From: Actinomadura rubteroloni
Lineage (GTDB): Bacteria > Actinomycetota > Actinomycetes > Streptosporangiales > Streptosporangiaceae
Assembly: GCF_002911665.1 (NCBI RefSeq)
Contig: NZ_MTBP01000004.1
Span: 248,001-312,000, forward strand
Reading direction: 5' to 3'
DNA: 64,000 nucleotides
The notes beneath the pieces were generated by a model. It worked only from the letters and a program-made list of their open reading frames with translations. It did no database searches and was not told the DNA's origin. Shown here piece after piece: positions 61,366-64,000 of this stretch (position 1 is its first letter; every line of letters starts with the position of its first letter). Position numbers and translations under genes: made by a program.

Positions 61366-62088
61366 ATGCCGACTTGGGAATTCCTGCTGGTGGGCGGCCT
61401 GGCCGCGCTGCTCGGCGCGATCGTGCAGAGCAGCGTCGGCCTCGGCGTCGGGCTCGTCGCGACGCCGGTGGTGACGCTCGCCTTCCCCGACCTGATGCCG
61501 GGCGCGATCCTCGTCGCCGCGACCGTCCTGCCGCTCGCGACCCTGGCCCGCGAGGTCCGGCACGCCGACCTGCGCGGGCTGCGCTGGGCGTTCGCCGGAC
61601 GCGCCGCCGGGACGCCGCTCGGCGTCTGGGTGGTCGCCTCGGTGCCGGGCCGGGCGCTGGAGGCGATGATCGGCGGGGTCGTCCTCGCCGCGCTCGCCGC
61701 GACCCTGTGGACGGCGAGCGTCCCGCGCAACCCCGGCACGCTCGGCGCCGCCGGGCTCGTCGCGGGCGCGACCGGGACGGCGTCGGGGATCGGCGGGCCG
61801 CCCATCGCGCTGCTCTACCAGCGCGACAGCGGGCCGCGCGTCCGCGCGACGCTCGCGGTCTTCTTCACGGTCGGCGCGTTCGTCTCGCTGCTCACGCTCG
61901 GCGCGGTCGGGCAGTTGCCGGCGCGGCAGGTGACGGCCGGGCTGGCGCTCACACCGTTCGTGCTCGCCGGGTTCGCCGTCGCCGGGCCCGTCCGGCGGTT
62001 CCTGGACGCCGGGCGGATGCGCGTCGCCGTGCTCGTGGTGGTCGGCACGTCGGCGGTGACCCTGATCGTGCGTAGCCTGGTCGGGTGA
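61366..62088 (+). CDS. TSUP (TauE/SafE) family permease
   Basis: 240 residues with seven or eight hydrophobic helices and the two TSUP repeats, each beginning with a Gly-rich motif (SSVGLGVGLVATP and TASGIGGPPIALL). The family exports sulfite, organosulfonates or related anions. It overlaps the mug gene by GTGA, which has no evident functional link. Transport substrate unknown. Confidence 0.88.
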   Translation: MPTWEFLLVGGLAALLGAIVQSSVGLGVGLVATPVVTLAFPDLMPGAILVAATVLPLATLAREVRHADLRGLRWAFAGRAAGTPLGVWVVASVPGRALEAMIGGVVLAALAATLWTASVPRNPGTLGAAGLVAGATGTASGIGGPPIALLYQRDSGPRVRATLAVFFTVGAFVSLLTLGAVGQLPARQVTAGLALTPFVLAGFAVAGPVRRFLDAGRMRVAVLVVVGTSAVTLIVRSLVG

Positions 62089-62660
62089 CTCCCCCCACCA
62101 AGGCCGAGATCGCCGCCGCCCACGGCCGGTTCGTCCCGGACGTCCTGCCCGCCCCCGGCGAGCCCCTGCACGTCCTGTTCAGCGGGATCAACCCCGGCCT
62201 GTACTCGGCCGCGACCGGGCTGCACTTCGCGCGTCCCGGCAACCGCTTCTGGCCCGCCCTGCACCGCTCGGGCTTCACGCCCCGCCAGTTCGCGCCCGCC
62301 GAGCAGCACCTGCTGCCCCCGCTCGGCCTCGGCATCACCAACATCGCGCCGCGCGCCACCGCCCGCGCCGACGAGCTGACCGACGAGGAACTGCGCGCGG
62401 GCGCCGAACGCCTCGCCGCGCTCGTCGCCGAGCACGCGCCGCACTGGATCGCCATCGCGGGCGTCACGGCCTACCGGACGGCGTTCGGCCGCCCCCGCGC
62501 GAAGATCGGCCCGCAGGAGGAGCGCGTCGGGAATGCGCGCCTGTGGATCCTGCCGAACCCGAGCGGCCTCAACGCGGGCTGGACATTGGAGCCCTCGCCC
62601 CGCGCGTTCCGCGGCTCGCTCGTCGCCGAGTTCGCCCGGCTGCGCGCCGCCGCCGGCTAG
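62085..62660 (+). CDS. mug: G/U mismatch-specific DNA glycosylase (Mug family)
   Basis: 191 residues. The uracil-DNA-glycosylase superfamily motifs are FSGINPGLYSA (catalytic Asn) and NPSGLNAGW. It removes uracil or thymine opposite guanine. The GTG start overlaps the permease stop. Its stop overlaps the convergent ASCH gene stop in a CTAG. Confidence 0.93.
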   Translation: MTPPTKAEIAAAHGRFVPDVLPAPGEPLHVLFSGINPGLYSAATGLHFARPGNRFWPALHRSGFTPRQFAPAEQHLLPPLGLGITNIAPRATARADELTDEELRAGAERLAALVAEHAPHWIAIAGVTAYRTAFGRPRAKIGPQEERVGNARLWILPNPSGLNAGWTLEPSPRAFRGSLVAEFARLRAAAG

Positions 62661-63097
62661 GGCACGCGCGGCACGGCCGCCGCCGCGAGCATCGCCCGGA
62701 CCTCGGCGATCAGCGTCGCGGTCGGCTCCCAGAGGTCCGTGCGGCCGAGCGCCACGATCGGCCGGGGGAGCGGCCGGACGTCCCCGAGCTGCCAGTGGTA
62801 GGCGTCGTCGTCGGCCCACGGCCCGCACCGGCACACGCCGAGCCCCCGCGCCGCGCTGGCGCAGACGCCGGTCAGCTCGGCGACCGCGATGACGGCCCCG
62901 ATCGTCGCCAGCGGGTCGCGCGGGTTCCAGCCCGCGCTCTGCACCAGCGGCGAGTCGCACGCCTTCAGGTCCACCCGCATGGACGCGTGGACGAGCAGCG
63001 GCCCCCGGTAGGCGGTCGGCACCGGCTGGTTGGAGACGGGCTTGCCGCCGCGCGCGATGGCGAAGGCCCACGGCTGCTGGACACTGATCGCCTGCAC
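62657..63097 (-). CDS. ASCH domain protein
   Basis: 146 residues from the GTG at 63097, which has GGAGG in front. The N-terminal half fits the ASCH fold (AISVQQPWAFAIARGGKPVS, then YRGPLLVHASMRVD), proposed to bind RNA or modified bases. A Cys-rich stretch (VCASAARGLGVCRCGP) follows. Function unknown. An AT-rich inverted repeat lies upstream. Confidence 0.82.
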   Translation of the reverse strand: MQAISVQQPWAFAIARGGKPVSNQPVPTAYRGPLLVHASMRVDLKACDSPLVQSAGWNPRDPLATIGAVIAVAELTGVCASAARGLGVCRCGPWADDDAYHWQLGDVRPLPRPIVALGRTDLWEPTATLIAEVRAMLAAAAVPRVP

Positions 63098-63229
63098 GCG
63101 GGCACCTCCGGGGCTGGACGGGCCGCCGTCCACGGGCACGGGGCCGGAAAGATAAGGCAAAACGCTCCGGCCGGCGGGGACGGTGTGTCCGTTGGGAAAG
63201 GTCACGTCGGAAAATCACTTCCGAACGGC

Positions 63230-63250
63230 AAATCATGCATAAGATGATTT
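63230..63250. promoter_or_regulatory. AT-rich inverted repeat, possible operator
   Basis: AAATCAT (63230-63236) and ATGATTT (63244-63250) are perfect arms around GCATAAG, in the most AT-rich patch of this region. It lies about 130 bases upstream of the ASCH gene. Confidence 0.45.
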
Positions 63251-63361
63251 CTCACACCTTACGTGTCCCTGGCAAGAGGGCGCACCCCACCGCCGTCCCC
63301 CGAGCGGTGCCGAAAAACCCTTCGCCCCGCCGCTCCCGCCGTCGATTCACCGACGGCCCCG

Positions 63362-63391
63362 GCCGTCCGCCCGGCGCCCCGGACGGACGGC
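63362..63391 (-). terminator. Hairpin downstream of idi
   Basis: GCCGTCCG (63362-63369) pairs with CGGACGGC (63384-63391), 28 bases past the idi stop on the minus strand. The loop is GC-rich and can pair further. Confidence 0.5.
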
Positions 63392-63418
63392 GCGAAGCCC
63401 CCGCTCCTCAGCCCGCGC

Positions 63419-63994
63419 TCACCACAGGACGGCGGGCGGCAGGCCCCCCGTCCCCGGGTCGGGCCACTGGGCGGGCGGGCCGAGCGGGACGAGTTCGGCC
63501 ATCTGCAGCCGGTACCACGGCGACGACTCCGGACGCCCGACGAGCGCGACGCACTCGTCCCACGGCCACCACTGGGCGTCCTCCACCTCGTCGGGGTTGG
63601 GCCGGACGCCGGTCCCGGCGGTGGTGACGCGCACGACCGGGCAGCGCTCGTACTCGACCGTCCCGTCCTCCGCCACGGCGCGGTAACGGAAGGCGGGAAG
63701 AACCGGCGTGATCGTGTCCGGGGTCACGCCCAGCTCCTCGCCGAGCCGCCGGGCGACCGCGGCGCGCAGCCGCTCGCCGGGCGCGGGGTGGCCGCAGCAG
63801 CTCCCCGTCCAGACGCCCGGGAAGGTCTTCTTGCCGAGCGCCCGCCGGGTGATGAGGACGCGCCCCGCCGGGTCCGTCACGTAGGCCGAGAACGCCAGGT
63901 GGTACGGCGTCTCCTGGTGGTGACTCGCGAGCTTGGGCGCGGTTCCGACCGCTTCGTCCGCCTCGTTCAGCAGAACGATTTCTTCTACGTCCAT
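63419..63994 (-). CDS. idi: Isopentenyl-diphosphate delta-isomerase, type 1
   Basis: 191 residues. A Nudix-fold isomerase that interconverts IPP and DMAPP for isoprenoid synthesis. The catalytic Cys is in GSCCGHP, the Nudix-like acidic helix in ARRLGEELGV, and the second catalytic Glu in the VEYERCPVV segment; HHQETPYHLAFS is the metal-binding His region. The ATG is at 63994, six bases from the right edge. No other isoprenoid genes are in view. Confidence 0.95.
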   Translation of the reverse strand: MDVEEIVLLNEADEAVGTAPKLASHHQETPYHLAFSAYVTDPAGRVLITRRALGKKTFPGVWTGSCCGHPAPGERLRAAVARRLGEELGVTPDTITPVLPAFRYRAVAEDGTVEYERCPVVRVTTAGTGVRPNPDEVEDAQWWPWDECVALVGRPESSPWYRLQMAELVPLGPPAQWPDPGTGGLPPAVLW

Positions 63995-64000
63995 ATGCGT

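Larger units (their letters stand above)
63098..63418. other. Intergenic region between ASCH and idi genes
   Basis: No gene is seen. It contains a perfect AT-rich inverted repeat (63230-63250) probably in the ASCH promoter, and a hairpin close to the idi stop (63362-63391). The remaining sequence is Pro/Arg-codon-like and featureless. Confidence 0.55.

Overview
The window is very GC-rich, uses many GTG starts and contains several gene families confined to, or typical of, Actinobacteria (DUF4193, DUF3710, DUF3159, DUF4235, DUF3152, DUF1707, DUF1906, an actinobacterial-type aconitase). The mix of house-keeping blocks suggests a filamentous actinomycete of the Streptosporangiales/Thermomonosporaceae kind (Actinomadura-like). 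That placement is inferred from gene content, not from a search. I see no rRNA, tRNA, CRISPR array, insertion sequence or prophage.

Layout. 1-2.5 kb: two tandem serine/threonine kinases. 3-20 kb: a conserved actinobacterial block (DUF4193, dut, DUF3710, OB-fold, DUF3159, two RCK/TrkA-type proteins, a KimA-like potassium permease, a TRAM RNA methyltransferase), interrupted by valS, a TetR/hydrolase/P450 group and a MacB/FtsX-type ABC pair. 20-24 kb: an SRPBCC protein, a secreted protein and a group of peptidoglycan-active proteins with a 41-residue peptide gene. 24-27 kb: an EmrB/QacA exporter with a divergent TetR and an operator array. 27-33 kb: a PARG-like macrodomain protein, a DUF3152 metzincin-like protein and the Hen1-Pnkp RNA-repair pair.

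34.4-41.2 kb: the most interesting region, a compact class II lanthipeptide operon of the cinnamycin/duramycin type, all on the minus strand. In transcription order it has a DurN-like lysinoalanine synthase, the precursor peptide, a LanM synthetase, a CinX-like aspartate hydroxylase with a Nif11-like N-terminus, and a one-chain ABC exporter. It is bounded by a U-tract terminator upstream and paired hairpins downstream. The predicted core (C-S-S-T-C-T-S-G-P-F-T-F-A-C-D-G-T-T-K-G) keeps the ring-forming and Asp15/Lys19 positions. However, Thr replaces the Ser6 used for the lysinoalanine bridge, Phe7 and Val13 of the lipid pocket are changed, and a Gly is added after Lys19.

41.6-46.7 kb: a lipoprotein and a sugar ABC importer with a GH13 alpha-glucosidase. 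46.7-50.6 kb: two tandem RlaP/YcgL-like nucleotidyltransferases, a small secreted protein, a Vms1/eRF1-like protein and a small MscS channel. 50.6-55.3 kb: a ROK regulator divergent from an Entner-Doudoroff operon (edd-glk-eda). 55.3-60.3 kb: a degenerate response regulator, a PadR/DUF1707 pair and aconitase. 60.4-64 kb: aldo/keto reductase, TSUP permease, Mug glycosylase, ASCH protein and type 1 isopentenyl-diphosphate isomerase.
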